DNA of 52,913 nucleotides from Colwellia hornerae (GTDB taxonomy: Bacteria; Pseudomonadota; Gammaproteobacteria; Enterobacterales; Alteromonadaceae): the NCBI RefSeq assembly GCF_007954355.1, contig NZ_VOLR01000027.1, positions 1 through 52,913 of the forward strand, written 5' to 3'. The notes below the pieces were generated by a model that worked only from the letters and a program-made list of their open reading frames with translations, made no database searches and had not been told where the DNA came from. Both the position numbers and the translations under genes were made by a program. Position 1 is the first letter of the stretch; each line of letters begins with the position of its first letter. Of this stretch, positions 36,933-45,950 are shown piece by piece.

Positions 36933-38081
36933 TTATTCTCCTAACTCGATAATACGCTGACGGGCAAAATTTTCAGCGCTTCCAGATAACCCGGTTTTAT
37001 TTAATGCGGTTTGATACGCAGTACTCGCTTGCTTAAATTCACTATTGCTGTCTAAGGCAACACCTAAACCCAACCACCAACGCCCTGAAGAAGGTTCGAG
37101 GTTAACCAAAATTTGGTAGGCTTGTGCGGAAAATGAAAATTTCTTAAGTTGCTGTGCTGTTGTTGCGCGTAAGCTCTGATATTCGACGTTAAGCATTTCA
37201 TTGACATTTGGCATATTATTTAAAGTATCGAATGCTTGTTGTATGCTGTTTTGTTGTAAATAAATTCGAGCTTGCATCACCCGAAATTCGCTATCATTAG
37301 GAGATAAGTTAATACCTTGAGAAAGTAGGTTTAACGCCGCTGAATAAGATTGACGTCCAAACCATAAAGCCGCTAAATGTTTTCTCGCTGTTTTATGTGT
37401 TGGCAACACTAATAATACATCTTCGAACATAGTCTCTGCTTTAGAAACATCATTGTTAGCAAGCGCTTGCTCAGCGCGTTTTAACTTTTGCTCAGCGAGT
37501 TGATTAGGCGTTAGCTCTTTACGAGATATTGTTAACGTTGACTTTTTCGCCACTGGTGGTAATGAGTCAAGTGACGCTTGCTGACTCTTTGAGTCATTAA
37601 CTAACGGGATATTTAGTTTAGCCGGCTCATCAACCTTACTAGCCACTGCTTCGATTGTAATGTCCTGAGAAAAATTTTGACTTAATTCAGCTGGGTTTAA
37701 ATCAACTTGAGCCAGTTCATCTTCTTTAAAATCGTTATTTACAGTAGCATTTTTGCTTTTGACAATACCAGTATCATTATTATCGGAAATGTTTATCGGT
37801 TCACTACTGCTTAGTAATTTCGCTGAGTATTCAACCTCAGCAGCTTGATTTTCAATTAGATTGATTTTTGGTGTAGTAGACATTTTTAATGTTTGGTTTT
37901 CAACATAGATTTGCCAAACAAAGATACCGCCAGCGTTTAATAAAATAATGATCAGTAAACTGATAAAGATAGTTTTTTTATTCGACGACGGTGAAGAAAC
38001 AGGTAGCGTAAAATCATTAGAACCTTGCTGTTCAGCTTGACGCTTATCTAAATCTTTTAACATCTGGTTAATTACGCTCAA
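36933..38081 (-). CDS. mshN: MSHA biogenesis protein MshN (TPR protein)
   Basis: 382 residues. N-terminus MSVINQMLKDLDKRQ is the family signature. One membrane segment (about 36-56) is followed by a charged, poorly ordered periplasmic linker to about 185 and then TPR repeats to the end (LAEQKLKRAEQALANNDVSK; AALWFGRQSYSAALNLLSQG; WWLGLGVALDSNSEFKQAS). The start codon is TTG at 38081, overlapping the mshM stop (TTGA), so translation depends on coupling; the conserved N-terminus fixes this start. Confidence 0.92.
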   Translation of the reverse strand: MSVINQMLKDLDKRQAEQQGSNDFTLPVSSPSSNKKTIFISLLIIILLNAGGIFVWQIYVENQTLKMSTTPKINLIENQAAEVEYSAKLLSSSEPINISDNNDTGIVKSKNATVNNDFKEDELAQVDLNPAELSQNFSQDITIEAVASKVDEPAKLNIPLVNDSKSQQASLDSLPPVAKKSTLTISRKELTPNQLAEQKLKRAEQALANNDVSKAETMFEDVLLVLPTHKTARKHLAALWFGRQSYSAALNLLSQGINLSPNDSEFRVMQARIYLQQNSIQQAFDTLNNMPNVNEMLNVEYQSLRATTAQQLKKFSFSAQAYQILVNLEPSSGRWWLGLGVALDSNSEFKQASTAYQTALNKTGLSGSAENFARQRIIELGE

Positions 38082-38986
38082 GCGATCACTCCATAATTTT
38101 TCAAAACATAGACAATTAGTACCGCTGAAATGACCAGAGCAGCGAGACTTAAAGAACCTTTAACATTGCTTGTTTGAGTTGTTGCTTCGGTATCTTCTAT
38201 CGCCGCTGATAAATGCTTATTCGTTATCTGGTATTGACCTTGCCCATAACTTAACATCAACATTTTATGGCATAGTACATTGACCAATCGTGGGATCCCT
38301 AAACTAACTTTTGCCACCTTCTTTGATATGGCGGCACTAAATAAAGTAGCACCTTTATAACCAGCAACTTGCATACGATGCTGAATATAACCTTGTACTT
38401 CTAGCGTTGTCATTGCACGTAATTTATAAGAAAAAGTAATACGTTGTTTTAATTGCCTAAATCTTGTGGTTGCTAAGCGTTCGTCTAATTCTGGCTGTGC
38501 AAACAACACAACTTGCAAAAGTTTACGCGTTTCTGTTTCTAAATTAGTAAACAAACGTAAAGCTTCAAGGCTCTCTTCCGGTAAGGCTTGTGCCTCATCG
38601 AGTATCAGCACTACCGAATGACCTGCTGAGTGGAGTTCTAATAATCGCTGCTGAATACGTTGGGTGAGCAGTTGCACTGACATGCGCTGAGCTTGTTTAA
38701 TACCTAATTCAACCGCAACCGCTCGTCGTAATTCATCAGGTTTTAAATAAGGGTTAGGAATATAAGCGGTTACAAAGTGTTCGGGTATTTCGTTAAGTAA
38801 TTTACGGCAAAGTAGGGTTTTACCGGTACCTACTTCACCAATAACTTTAATAAAGCCTTCACCTGTTTTCAGTGCAGTTAGTAACACAGCTAACGCTTCA
38901 TTATGCGGCTCTAATCCTACATAAAATGCAGTATTTGGTGTTAACGTAAACGGAAGTTCCGTTAAACCAAAGTGGTAAAGGTACAT
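38078..38986 (-). CDS. mshM: MSHA biogenesis protein MshM (ExeA-type AAA ATPase)
   Basis: 302 residues. Walker A GEVGTGKT at 50-57, Walker B VLILDEAQA with D130-E131, a sensor region and a single C-terminal membrane segment (about 277-296). The N-terminus MYLYHFGLTELPFTLTPN is typical of ExeA/GspA-like ATPases, which help to place the secretin in the cell wall. The periplasmic tail after the membrane segment is only a few residues and there is no peptidoglycan-binding domain; MshN, directly downstream, has a periplasmic part that could complement it. Confidence 0.93.
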   Translation of the reverse strand: MYLYHFGLTELPFTLTPNTAFYVGLEPHNEALAVLLTALKTGEGFIKVIGEVGTGKTLLCRKLLNEIPEHFVTAYIPNPYLKPDELRRAVAVELGIKQAQRMSVQLLTQRIQQRLLELHSAGHSVVLILDEAQALPEESLEALRLFTNLETETRKLLQVVLFAQPELDERLATTRFRQLKQRITFSYKLRAMTTLEVQGYIQHRMQVAGYKGATLFSAAISKKVAKVSLGIPRLVNVLCHKMLMLSYGQGQYQITNKHLSAAIEDTEATTQTSNVKGSLSLAALVISAVLIVYVLKNYGVIA

Positions 38987-38998
38987 AAATTTTGGCTA

Positions 38999-40723
38999 TT
39001 ATTCATTATTACTTGAATCATTAGACTTGCCTTTTTCACTTTGAGAGAAATCATTTTCCTCAGGAAACCATTGTTTCAATAGTGAGCGAGCATCTTGTAA
39101 TTGATTTTTCCAAGTATCTTGTCCAATAACAATCGGCTTTAACATAATAACCAGTTCTTTTTTCTGAGTGGTTTCGCTTTTGCTTTTGAATAACTCACCC
39201 ATAAATGGGATATCTCCCAAGAAAGGTGTTTTTGATTCTAGCATCACTTTTCTTGTTTCTATTAAACCACCAATTACAACTATCTCACCTGATTTAGCGC
39301 GAATAATAGTATCAGACTCACGCACGCTACTTTGTGCAAGTGGTAAGATTATTTCTTCACTACCAAGCTTTATAACTTTAGTTTGCTCATCTGTTGAGGT
39401 AACTGATGGGTGAACATGGAGAATGACTTCACCGTTTCCATCAATTTGTGGCGTAACATCTAAAGCAATACCTGAGAAAAACGGTGTTAAGTTAATTTCA
39501 GGTGTGGTGGTGGTTGACGTACCGGTAGTCGTCGTACTTGAAACCTCGGTAACATAATATTCATCGCCACCCACTTTAATTACCGCTTTTTGGTTGTTGG
39601 TCGCAGTAATTCTTGGGCTTGACAGTACCTGCACATTACCTTGTGAAGAAAGTAAATCTATAACCCCTGAAAAGTCTTTATTATCAACGACTAGGTTACT
39701 TGTACCACCAATAGCATTTGAAATAAAATTGCCAGCGATAGCGCCAGTCGTTGAAAAAGACAAGTTAGTACTACCGATACTACCTAGAACTTGATCCCAT
39801 TTAATGCCTTGCTGATAATCATCATTGAGCGTAACTTCCATTATTTTAGCTTCAATGATCACTTGGCGGCGTAAATGAGTTTGTGTTTTGTTAATAAAAT
39901 TCTTAATGACTTTTATTTCTTCAGGTAAAGCGCGAACAGTCACTAGACCTGCTTGCGGAGAAACAAATACTGAACGCCCTTCTTCAGAACCGACCAGTAC
40001 CGTTAACGTTTCTTTTAATTCGGTCCAGAAGTCAGAGCTGGTCTCAGTATAAATATTGATACCACTACTTCCCTGCTGACTATTTTGGTTGTTACCACCG
40101 GAGCCACCTGAATTATTTGAATTACCGTTTGAGCTATTATTAGAGTTATTGCCACTACCTTGGTCATTTTCTGACACGCCACCAGAGTTAATACTCGTAC
40201 TCGACATGCCTGAACGCTTAACGAACAAATAATTAAGTGGAATAGTTTCCGTTCGAATGCCCGCTGGATAAACTTGTACTACTTTCCCGCTACGTCTAAT
40301 TTCATAACCATAAACTTCTTCAACAACATCAAGTACTTCATTAAGCGTGCTATTTTTCAAGTTCAGGGTAATCGTACCGCTTACATCGGGATGAACGGCA
40401 ACACTGTAAGGTGATTCATCAACTAACGCTGCAAAAAACTCTTGCGCACTAACATCGCTGGCGGCAATTTCTAAACGTTTTTCTGCCAACAGCCCATCTC
40501 GTGCTTGACTGAAATTGCGCTGCATTAATTCTTGCTGAATAGCGTTGGGCACTTGTTGCAATGCCTTAGGTGCAGGTTTACTTGACTCTTCAATAGCTTG
40601 GTCTAGCGCATTAATCATTTCTGTTGGTTGATCTGGCGCCGCTTGGCAACCTATCAAAGTTAAAAGTAAGGTGAAACAATAAAATTTTCTTTGAATGTTT
40701 TTCATTTGATCATATCTTTTCAT
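38999..40723 (-). CDS. mshL: MSHA outer-membrane secretin MshL
   Basis: 574 residues, a lipoprotein (lipobox LIGC, Cys26; an alternative start at M7 gives Cys20). After an N-terminal domain (about 80-165, secretin/TonB short domain) comes an unusual low-complexity Ser/Asn/Gly stretch at about 180-220, then N-domains and the secretin C-domain (about 290-550) with VLSSPRITATNNQKAVIKVGG and the late GEIVVIGGLIE and FLGDIPFMGELFKS motifs. It forms the gated channel for the pilus. The ATG overlaps the mshK stop by 4 bases. Confidence 0.95.
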   Translation of the reverse strand: MKRYDQMKNIQRKFYCFTLLLTLIGCQAAPDQPTEMINALDQAIEESSKPAPKALQQVPNAIQQELMQRNFSQARDGLLAEKRLEIAASDVSAQEFFAALVDESPYSVAVHPDVSGTITLNLKNSTLNEVLDVVEEVYGYEIRRSGKVVQVYPAGIRTETIPLNYLFVKRSGMSSTSINSGGVSENDQGSGNNSNNSSNGNSNNSGGSGGNNQNSQQGSSGINIYTETSSDFWTELKETLTVLVGSEEGRSVFVSPQAGLVTVRALPEEIKVIKNFINKTQTHLRRQVIIEAKIMEVTLNDDYQQGIKWDQVLGSIGSTNLSFSTTGAIAGNFISNAIGGTSNLVVDNKDFSGVIDLLSSQGNVQVLSSPRITATNNQKAVIKVGGDEYYVTEVSSTTTTGTSTTTTPEINLTPFFSGIALDVTPQIDGNGEVILHVHPSVTSTDEQTKVIKLGSEEIILPLAQSSVRESDTIIRAKSGEIVVIGGLIETRKVMLESKTPFLGDIPFMGELFKSKSETTQKKELVIMLKPIVIGQDTWKNQLQDARSLLKQWFPEENDFSQSEKGKSNDSSNNE

Positions 40724-41061
40724 TTTGATTTAACCACGACACTAGAAAAAACACTAAGCTTTAAGCGTTTTTCTGCTGAACGTAAGACCACGCTGGTGTT
40801 ATTCACCGCTACTAATTGATATTGGCGAATAAAATCACCTACTTTTAACACTTGACCATTAATAACAGCAGTGTGAACTTCTACACCATGAATAATACTC
40901 TCTAATATTAATTCTGCTTTTGGTGTTGCTTGTGCTTTACTTATTGATGAGAAGTCAGCACCTGATAGCGGTTTAGTTGGGTCAACATCTTGAGCGTTAA
41001 CCATAATAGAAGTCAGCAATATAAGAAAAAAAATACTGCTAAAAGTTAAGATTTTAAACAC
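40720..41061 (-). CDS. mshK: MSHA biogenesis protein MshK (PilP-like)
   Basis: 113 residues. Signal segment at 1-23 (MFKILTFSSIFFLILLTSIMVNA), then the DPTKPLSG motif typical of MshK and a small beta domain (LILESIIHGVEVHTAVINGQVLKVGDFI) of PilP/GspC homology type, which links the inner-membrane complex to the secretin. The start is GTG at 41061, overlapping the mshJ stop; this leaves a proper signal sequence. Confidence 0.9.
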   Translation of the reverse strand: MFKILTFSSIFFLILLTSIMVNAQDVDPTKPLSGADFSSISKAQATPKAELILESIIHGVEVHTAVINGQVLKVGDFIRQYQLVAVNNTSVVLRSAEKRLKLSVFSSVVVKSK

Positions 41062-41752
41062 CTATAAACTCCCGTTTAGTACTTAAGCTGTACATTTCTA
41101 TTTCTAACTCACTCACTGGATATTCTTTTAGTTGATAATTAAACTCTTGCCAAAAAAACTTCCACGATAATCCTTCAAGTTGTGTTAAATAGTCGCGTAA
41201 TTGAAAGTAGCTGCCACTGAGTTTAATTTTTATCGCATGACGATAAAGCACCAAGGCTTGCTGGTTAGGATCAATTTCAGCAGCTTTAGTGCCAGCAATG
41301 TTAGCCTCAGCCGTTGAAGTAGCGATATTCAAAGGTTGTGCTGCAATAACTTGGAATGATTGTAAAGAAACGCCTTTTTGCGTTTTTAACAACTGCATTA
41401 ACGCGTAACGCATTTGCACAGGGTCTATTAAATCTGAGGTAAGTTTTAATAAATTAATATCAACTTTATTTAATCTTTCTTTATATTGTGAAATTTGTTT
41501 ATTTAATGATGCGTTCGGATCTTTTGACAAACCTTCTTCAAATATCACTATCGACGATTTAGCTGTTCGATTATCCATGTTAACTTGTCTGATTTGCTTT
41601 TCAAGCTGAACAATTTTTAGCGAGTTATCATCAATAAAGAAGTTATAAATAATAAATATAATGGCAATTAACCCCGTTAATAACACCATATATTGTTCAC
41701 GAGGAGTAATAGTTAAATATTTTTCACTATACGCTTGCCACTGTTTATTCAT
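41054..41752 (-). CDS. mshJ: MSHA biogenesis protein MshJ (PilO-like)
   Basis: 232 residues. One membrane segment (about 24-42, MVLLTGLIAIIFIIYNFFI), then a coiled coil (about 45-100) and a ferredoxin-like periplasmic domain (about 105-225, YRHAIKIKLSGSYFQLRDYLTQLEGL), the layout of PilO. It acts in the inner-membrane alignment complex. It overlaps the PilN-like gene by 8 bases and mshK by 8 bases. Confidence 0.9.
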   Translation of the reverse strand: MNKQWQAYSEKYLTITPREQYMVLLTGLIAIIFIIYNFFIDDNSLKIVQLEKQIRQVNMDNRTAKSSIVIFEEGLSKDPNASLNKQISQYKERLNKVDINLLKLTSDLIDPVQMRYALMQLLKTQKGVSLQSFQVIAAQPLNIATSTAEANIAGTKAAEIDPNQQALVLYRHAIKIKLSGSYFQLRDYLTQLEGLSWKFFWQEFNYQLKEYPVSELEIEMYSLSTKREFIGV

Positions 41753-42350
41753 CAGCGCCCCCTACCTTTGATTTTGAACTAACTAAAAATTCAGTCAGCT
41801 TTTGCTCATTTTCGTTAAGAGAAAAATTAATAAACGATTTACCTGATAAAAACTTCGATGCTTCAAACTTAGCTAACCAAGCGGGTACAGCTTCTGGCGT
41901 TCGCGCCACACCAGAAAAGGTTAAATCTTGATAAGTAATATTAACATGCTGCAAACTAATATCTTTATGATGCATCATAGACAATTCGGTCATTGATGAG
42001 GCAAAACCTGCCACCGAAGTATGAGTGCGGTCGGTTAGTTCACTTAGTAAAGCATTTTTATTTTTCAAAAAAACTTTCAACATCGCTAGTTCTTCAATCA
42101 CTGCTGAGTCAGCCCGATTAGCTTTGAACTTATTTTCCAGTTGAGCAAGTAAATTGTCTTGATTAACTTTTATCTTTGCAAGCGCAACATGTTGAGCCGT
42201 CAATTCTGTTACTTTATAATGATTGACAAAAGTCCAGGACAACATAAAGACGAGTACTACAGACCAAAGCATTACAACACGAGGTAAGGTCACCAGCGCT
42301 TGTTTAGGCAGTAAGTCTAGTTGTAGTAAATTAATTGAATTTTTTGCCAT
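41745..42350 (-). CDS. PilN-like MSHA biogenesis protein (MshI2)
   Basis: 201 residues. Short cytosolic start SINLLQLDLLPKQ (the conserved PilN-like N-terminus that binds the PilM-like partner), a membrane segment at about 23-43, a coiled coil to about 105 and a ferredoxin-like periplasmic domain with YQDLTFSGVARTPEAVPAWLAKFEAS. It pairs with MshJ in the alignment complex. It shares one base with the mshI stop. It is often annotated as mshI2 or as a PilN-domain protein. Confidence 0.88.
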   Translation of the reverse strand: MAKNSINLLQLDLLPKQALVTLPRVVMLWSVVLVFMLSWTFVNHYKVTELTAQHVALAKIKVNQDNLLAQLENKFKANRADSAVIEELAMLKVFLKNKNALLSELTDRTHTSVAGFASSMTELSMMHHKDISLQHVNITYQDLTFSGVARTPEAVPAWLAKFEASKFLSGKSFINFSLNENEQKLTEFLVSSKSKVGGADE

Positions 42351-43255
42351 TATATTATTGGCTCCATATTATTCAATTTTGTTGCACCTAAGCTAACAGC
42401 AAATTCTCGTGAATGCGTAAAACCTTCAGGCATGGTGAGCAAATTTACAGCAACATTGGTATTTTCAGCCAACTTGCGGGCAAGTAACGCCTCATTAGCC
42501 ATAGGCACAATCACTTCAATACTACGTATAGGCGCTTGTTTTAATTGACGTTCAAAATAATCAGTTGAACGTTGAATTTCAAGATTTAAATTATCAACAA
42601 TACCCAATGATAACTCTTCTTCTGTTTTTGTCGAAATTTGCGCAAAACCGCGTAAACGACGTGAGAAAAAAACTTTTCCTTGCTTGACAATCAACAAAAT
42701 TATTTCTTCGTTAGGTTGCTGACAAACCATTAAACAGGCATCATCTTGTACTGAGAGTAAACTGGCAAAAGCAAATTCTTCGGTGGTAATCGATTTCAAT
42801 GTTAGCCCGTTTTGATTAAGTGGGCCAATCAAGGCTAATAATTCTTTTTTGGAAGCACAGACAACGTTTATTTTTTCATTGCCACCAGAAAGTATTGGAC
42901 CGTCAAAATAATCAACGACCATATCTTCTGGGGAATGATTAACGAGATCTTTAATCTGCCATTTTAAGGCGGCATTTAACTCGTTTTCGGGAATATTGGG
43001 TTTGTCGACTTGCACGATTTGGGTTTGCGATGAAGCTAGCACTAGATGACACTGCCCTTGCAACTGATACTTTTCTTGTTGAATTTTAATCTGTTGGGGA
43101 TGTTCCGCCAATGGCGAGCTAATTTGTTGAAACTGAGACTCGCCCTGTTCTGGACAAGAAAAAAAAGCAAACGAATGCTGATGTAAACTCACACCTAACA
43201 CGCTTGTAGACTCAGCTTTTGAGAAAAAATTATTTATTTTTTTAATAAGTGACAT
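42350..43255 (-). CDS. mshI: MSHA biogenesis protein MshI (PilM-like)
   Basis: 301 residues, cytosolic actin-like fold of the PilM/MshI family: opening SVLGVSLHQHSFAFFSCPEQG, Gln/Lys-rich middle, and NAALKWQIKDLVNHSPEDMVVDYFDG (about 90-115). The Asp-containing motifs of true PilM are weak, as is usual for MshI. It is the first gene of the assembly operon; a 115-base gap separates it from the divergent PLP enzyme gene and should carry the msh promoter. No mshH gene precedes it. Confidence 0.9.
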   Translation of the reverse strand: MSLIKKINNFFSKAESTSVLGVSLHQHSFAFFSCPEQGESQFQQISSPLAEHPQQIKIQQEKYQLQGQCHLVLASSQTQIVQVDKPNIPENELNAALKWQIKDLVNHSPEDMVVDYFDGPILSGGNEKINVVCASKKELLALIGPLNQNGLTLKSITTEEFAFASLLSVQDDACLMVCQQPNEEIILLIVKQGKVFFSRRLRGFAQISTKTEEELSLGIVDNLNLEIQRSTDYFERQLKQAPIRSIEVIVPMANEALLARKLAENTNVAVNLLTMPEGFTHSREFAVSLGATKLNNMEPII

Positions 43256-43370
43256 TTATCAATATTATTATTTATAGTCAGATCTCTAAAAATCATTATC
43301 CCCTATTCCGTTAAAGGCGCAAGTTTTTTATCGAGTAGATACATTTAAGTAAAGAATAACATTACCTTTT

Positions 43371-44303
43371 ATGAAAAAACAATCTCCTTTACAGAAAATT
43401 ACCCACCCACTATTTGACAGGCACCAGCTCTCTGTTTCAATTAAGCGAGACGACACTATTCATCCGATAATATCGGGTAACAAATGGCGGAAATTAAAAT
43501 TTAACTTACGCCATGCCAAAGCCCATGACTATATCGGGGTTGTAAGTTTTGGTGGCAGTTTTTCTAATCATATCCACGCCCTCGCCTTTGCTTGCCATCA
43601 GCAGGGCTTAAAAAGTATCGGTATTATTCGTGGTGAAAAGGAATATGCGAGTAACTTCACACTTTCGATGGCGCAGCAATGGGGGATGGAATTGCGCTTT
43701 GTTAACAGAAAAACCTATCGACTACGTGAAAACACCGAGTACTTAGCTCAATTGCAACTCGCATACCCTGACTATTTAATAGTGCCTGAAGGCGGCAGTA
43801 ATACCTTAGCATTAGGTGGCGTTGGCGAAGTAATAACTGAATTAAATCAACAATGTGAATTTGATACCTTACTAACACCTGTAGGTAGTGGTGGTACATT
43901 AGCAGGACTGATAAAAGCAGATAATAATCAGCATAATCTTTTAGGTATTGCCGTATTAAAGCAAGACGGTTACTTAACAGAACAGGTAAATACCCTGCTC
44001 GGTGATAGTCTACATTTCAATAATTGGCAAATAATGCCAGAATTTCACCGTGGCGGTTATGCTAAATTTAGTAAAGAAGATGCTGAAAAAATATTAAGCT
44101 TTAGCCAACAAACAGGTTTCATTTTTGAACCGGTATATTCAGGAAAAATGATTTTAGCGTTATTAGACTTAATAGATCAGCAGTATTTCCCTAAAGGACA
44201 TCGCCTTGTCTTATTACATACTGGGGGGTTACAAGGTATTGGCGGTTTAATCGAACGCGGTTTACTTAATGCTAACGACTGGAGCATGCCTACTTTTGGA
44301 TAA
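43371..44303 (+). CDS. PLP-dependent ACC deaminase/D-cysteine desulfhydrase family enzyme
   Basis: 310 residues, fold type II PLP enzyme, cytosolic. The Schiff-base lysine motif SGNKWRKLKFNL is at 36-47 (probably K38), the substrate loop is SFGGSFSNHIHALAF (about 62-76), the phosphate loop TPVGSGGTLAGLI is near 181-193, and LLHTGGLQGIGG is near the end. It is slightly shorter than typical family members (about 325-340). Likely activity is beta-elimination of D-cysteine or a related amino acid, or ACC deamination; the family name alone does not decide. It is divergent from mshI and monocistronic, and ends at a strong hairpin. Confidence 0.85.
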   Translation: MKKQSPLQKITHPLFDRHQLSVSIKRDDTIHPIISGNKWRKLKFNLRHAKAHDYIGVVSFGGSFSNHIHALAFACHQQGLKSIGIIRGEKEYASNFTLSMAQQWGMELRFVNRKTYRLRENTEYLAQLQLAYPDYLIVPEGGSNTLALGGVGEVITELNQQCEFDTLLTPVGSGGTLAGLIKADNNQHNLLGIAVLKQDGYLTEQVNTLLGDSLHFNNWQIMPEFHRGGYAKFSKEDAEKILSFSQQTGFIFEPVYSGKMILALLDLIDQQYFPKGHRLVLLHTGGLQGIGGLIERGLLNANDWSMPTFG

Positions 44304-44380
44304 TCTTTTAGAGAGGTAATTATTTAACAGTGAGAGTTTTTCCGGTAAAAGTATTTATACTATCGATAACATTAGAAAAA

Positions 44381-44418
44381 AAAATACCGCTATTCTTAAA
44401 AAGAAATAGCGGTATTTT
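44381..44418. terminator. Strong bidirectional rho-independent terminator
   Basis: A perfect 14-bp stem (44381-44394 with 44405-44418) between the convergent PLP enzyme gene and rplI. It is followed by T runs in both directions: nine T on the minus strand and TTTT at the stem end on the plus strand. Confidence 0.93.
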
Positions 44419-44421
44419 ATC

Positions 44422-44449
44422 AGCATAATTTAGCGAACTAAATTATGCT
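44422..44449 (-). other. UUCG-loop hairpin over the rplI stop codon
   Basis: A perfect 12-bp inverted repeat (agcataatttag 44422-44433 with ctaaattatgct 44438-44449). On the rplI mRNA the loop reads UUCG. The stem includes the rplI stop codon (44443-44445) and lies directly before the terminator hairpin. Confidence 0.8.
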
Positions 44450-44895
44450 TCAGCGATAACAACAACTTTAATGTTAGTATCAACATCGTTGTGTAAGTGA
44501 ATTGCGATTTCGAATTCACCCGTTTCACGGATTGTACCTAAAGGCATGCGTACTTGAGCTTTCGCTACTTCAACGCCTGCTTCAGTAATTGCATCAGCAA
44601 TATCTTTAGTACCGATAGAACCGAATAATTTACCTTCTTCACCCGCAGATGATGCGATAGTGATTTCAGCCAATTCAACGATTTTAGCAGCTTTAGCTTC
44701 AGCAGCTTTTAAAGTTGCCGCTAATGTAGTTTCAATTTCAGCACGACGTGCTTCAAAATGTTCAACGTTAGCTTCAGATGCAAAAACTGCTTTACCTTGC
44801 GGTAATAAGAAGTTACGTGCATAACCAGATTTAACTGATACCTTGTCACCAAGGCCGCCTAATTTGGCGATTTTATCAAGAAGTATTACTTCCAT
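44443..44895 (-). CDS. rplI: 50S ribosomal protein L9
   Basis: 150 residues from ATG 44895 (AAGGGG RBS 8 bases upstream; the longer frame begins with a TTG two codons earlier). The L9 signature [23 protein letters not shown] is at about 13-35, followed by the long central helix (about 42-75) and C-terminal domain (about 77-148) with [12 protein letters not shown]. It binds 23S rRNA near the base of the L1 stalk. Last gene of rpsF-priB-rpsR-rplI. Confidence 0.98.
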   Translation of the reverse strand: MEVILLDKIAKLGGLGDKVSVKSGYARNFLLPQGKAVFASEANVEHFEARRAEIETTLAATLKAAEAKAAKIVELAEITIASSAGEEGKLFGSIGTKDIADAITEAGVEVAKAQVRMPLGTIRETGEFEIAIHLHNDVDTNIKVVVIAEA

Positions 44896-44915
44896 TTTCA
44901 AAACCCCTTTTTAGG

Positions 44916-45143
44916 TTACTTATGTAAATCAGTATATGGTAATAAAGCTAAGTAACGAGCACGCTTGATCGCACGACCAAGTTGACGTTGATATTTAGCG
45001 GCAGTACCAGTAATACGGCTAGGAACGATTTTACCACTTTCAGTGATATAGTTTTTCAGTGTAGCAATATCTTTATAATCGATAGAGGTAGCACCTTCCG
45101 CTGTGAAGCGGCAGAACTTACGACGTCTAAAAAAACGAGACAT
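44916..45143 (-). CDS. rpsR: 30S ribosomal protein S18
   Basis: 75 residues, exactly the family length. [17 protein letters not shown] at the start, [26 protein letters not shown] in the middle and the basic helix [22 protein letters not shown]. It pairs with S6 on 16S rRNA in the platform of the 30S subunit. It lies 60 bases after priB and 21 before rplI. Confidence 0.98.
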   Translation of the reverse strand: MSRFFRRRKFCRFTAEGATSIDYKDIATLKNYITESGKIVPSRITGTAAKYQRQLGRAIKRARYLALLPYTDLHK

Positions 45144-45202
45144 GGATTTCTCCTAAATATGGTGTCTTTATTTGGCAGATTAACAAACCAAAAAAAACCA
45201 CC

Positions 45203-45523
45203 TTAATTAATCATTTCAATATGTTGAGCATGTAAGACAAGAAGTGGATTACCATTTCTTGATTCATGACGGTTTATAAAACCAGTCACTTTAAGCTTAC
45301 TGCCCGCAATTAAATCACGAGTTAAGTTTTGTGACAGCTCACCTGTTGCGACAACCTGTATCCGGACAAATGCTTGTCGGTTCATGCCAGCTTCATTTTG
45401 TATGGACTTGTGGTCCATTGAAAACTGACAATGCTGAATACCTGCTGGGCTTGTTGATTTTTTCGGTGGTTTTACCACTTCACCTACCAACACAAGGCAA
45501 TTCTCATAAAGAGAGTTTGTCAC
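45203..45523 (-). CDS. priB: Primosomal replication protein PriB
   Basis: 106 residues, single OB-fold related to SSB: LVLVGEVVKPPKKSTSPAGIQHCQFSMDHKS (about 10-40) and SKLKVTGFINRHESRNGNPLLVLHAQHIE. It joins PriA on single-stranded DNA in replication restart. The start is GTG at 45523, fixed by the conserved N-terminus (MTN...), 8 bases after the rpsF stop; no strong RBS, so coupling with rpsF is likely. Confidence 0.95.
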   Translation of the reverse strand: MTNSLYENCLVLVGEVVKPPKKSTSPAGIQHCQFSMDHKSIQNEAGMNRQAFVRIQVVATGELSQNLTRDLIAGSKLKVTGFINRHESRNGNPLLVLHAQHIEMIN

Positions 45524-45530
45524 GAGTTAC

Positions 45531-45950
45531 TTATTCGCTCGCAGCTTCTTCTGTAGTTTCAGTAGCAACTGGTGCTTCTGTAACAGCTGGAGCATCTTTC
45601 TTAACTTCGCGGCGATCGTCGCGACGTTCTTCTTTAGCAGCAGCCATTGCTGACGCTTCTGTTACTGCGTCTTTAGTACGCATGATCATGTTACGAATAA
45701 CAACATCATTGTAACGGAAAGCTGTTTCAAGCTCATCAATAACTGCTTGTGGCGCTTCAATGTTTAATAAAACATAGTGTGCTTTGTGCAATTTATTGAT
45801 TGGGTATGCTAATTGGCGACGGCCCCAGTCTTCAAGACGGTGGACTTTGCCTTCAGCAGCATTGATCAAGTCAGTATAACGCTGGATCATGCCAGGTACT
45901 TGTTCACTCTGATCAGGGTGAACCATAAATACGATTTCGTAATGACGCAT
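45531..45950 (-). CDS. rpsF: 30S ribosomal protein S6
   Basis: 139 residues. Ferredoxin-like S6 domain at 1-95 ([60 protein letters not shown]), then a 40-residue Ala/Glu-rich acidic tail, the position of the post-translational glutamate additions by RimK in E. coli. A strong AAGGAG RBS precedes it. First gene of the operon, with a structured leader. Confidence 0.98.
   Translation of the reverse strand: MRHYEIVFMVHPDQSEQVPGMIQRYTDLINAAEGKVHRLEDWGRRQLAYPINKLHKAHYVLLNIEAPQAVIDELETAFRYNDVVIRNMIMRTKDAVTEASAMAAAKEERRDDRREVKKDAPAVTEAPVATETTEEAASE

Noticed and set aside
44896-44901. Longer rplI start (TTG two codons upstream)
   Set aside because: The ATG at 44895 has the better RBS spacing and gives the family N-terminus MEVILL.
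45331-45714. 127-codon plus-strand frame
   Set aside because: It is the reverse of priB and rpsF; its Ser/Ala/Val-rich composition reflects the coding strand of the S6 acidic tail.
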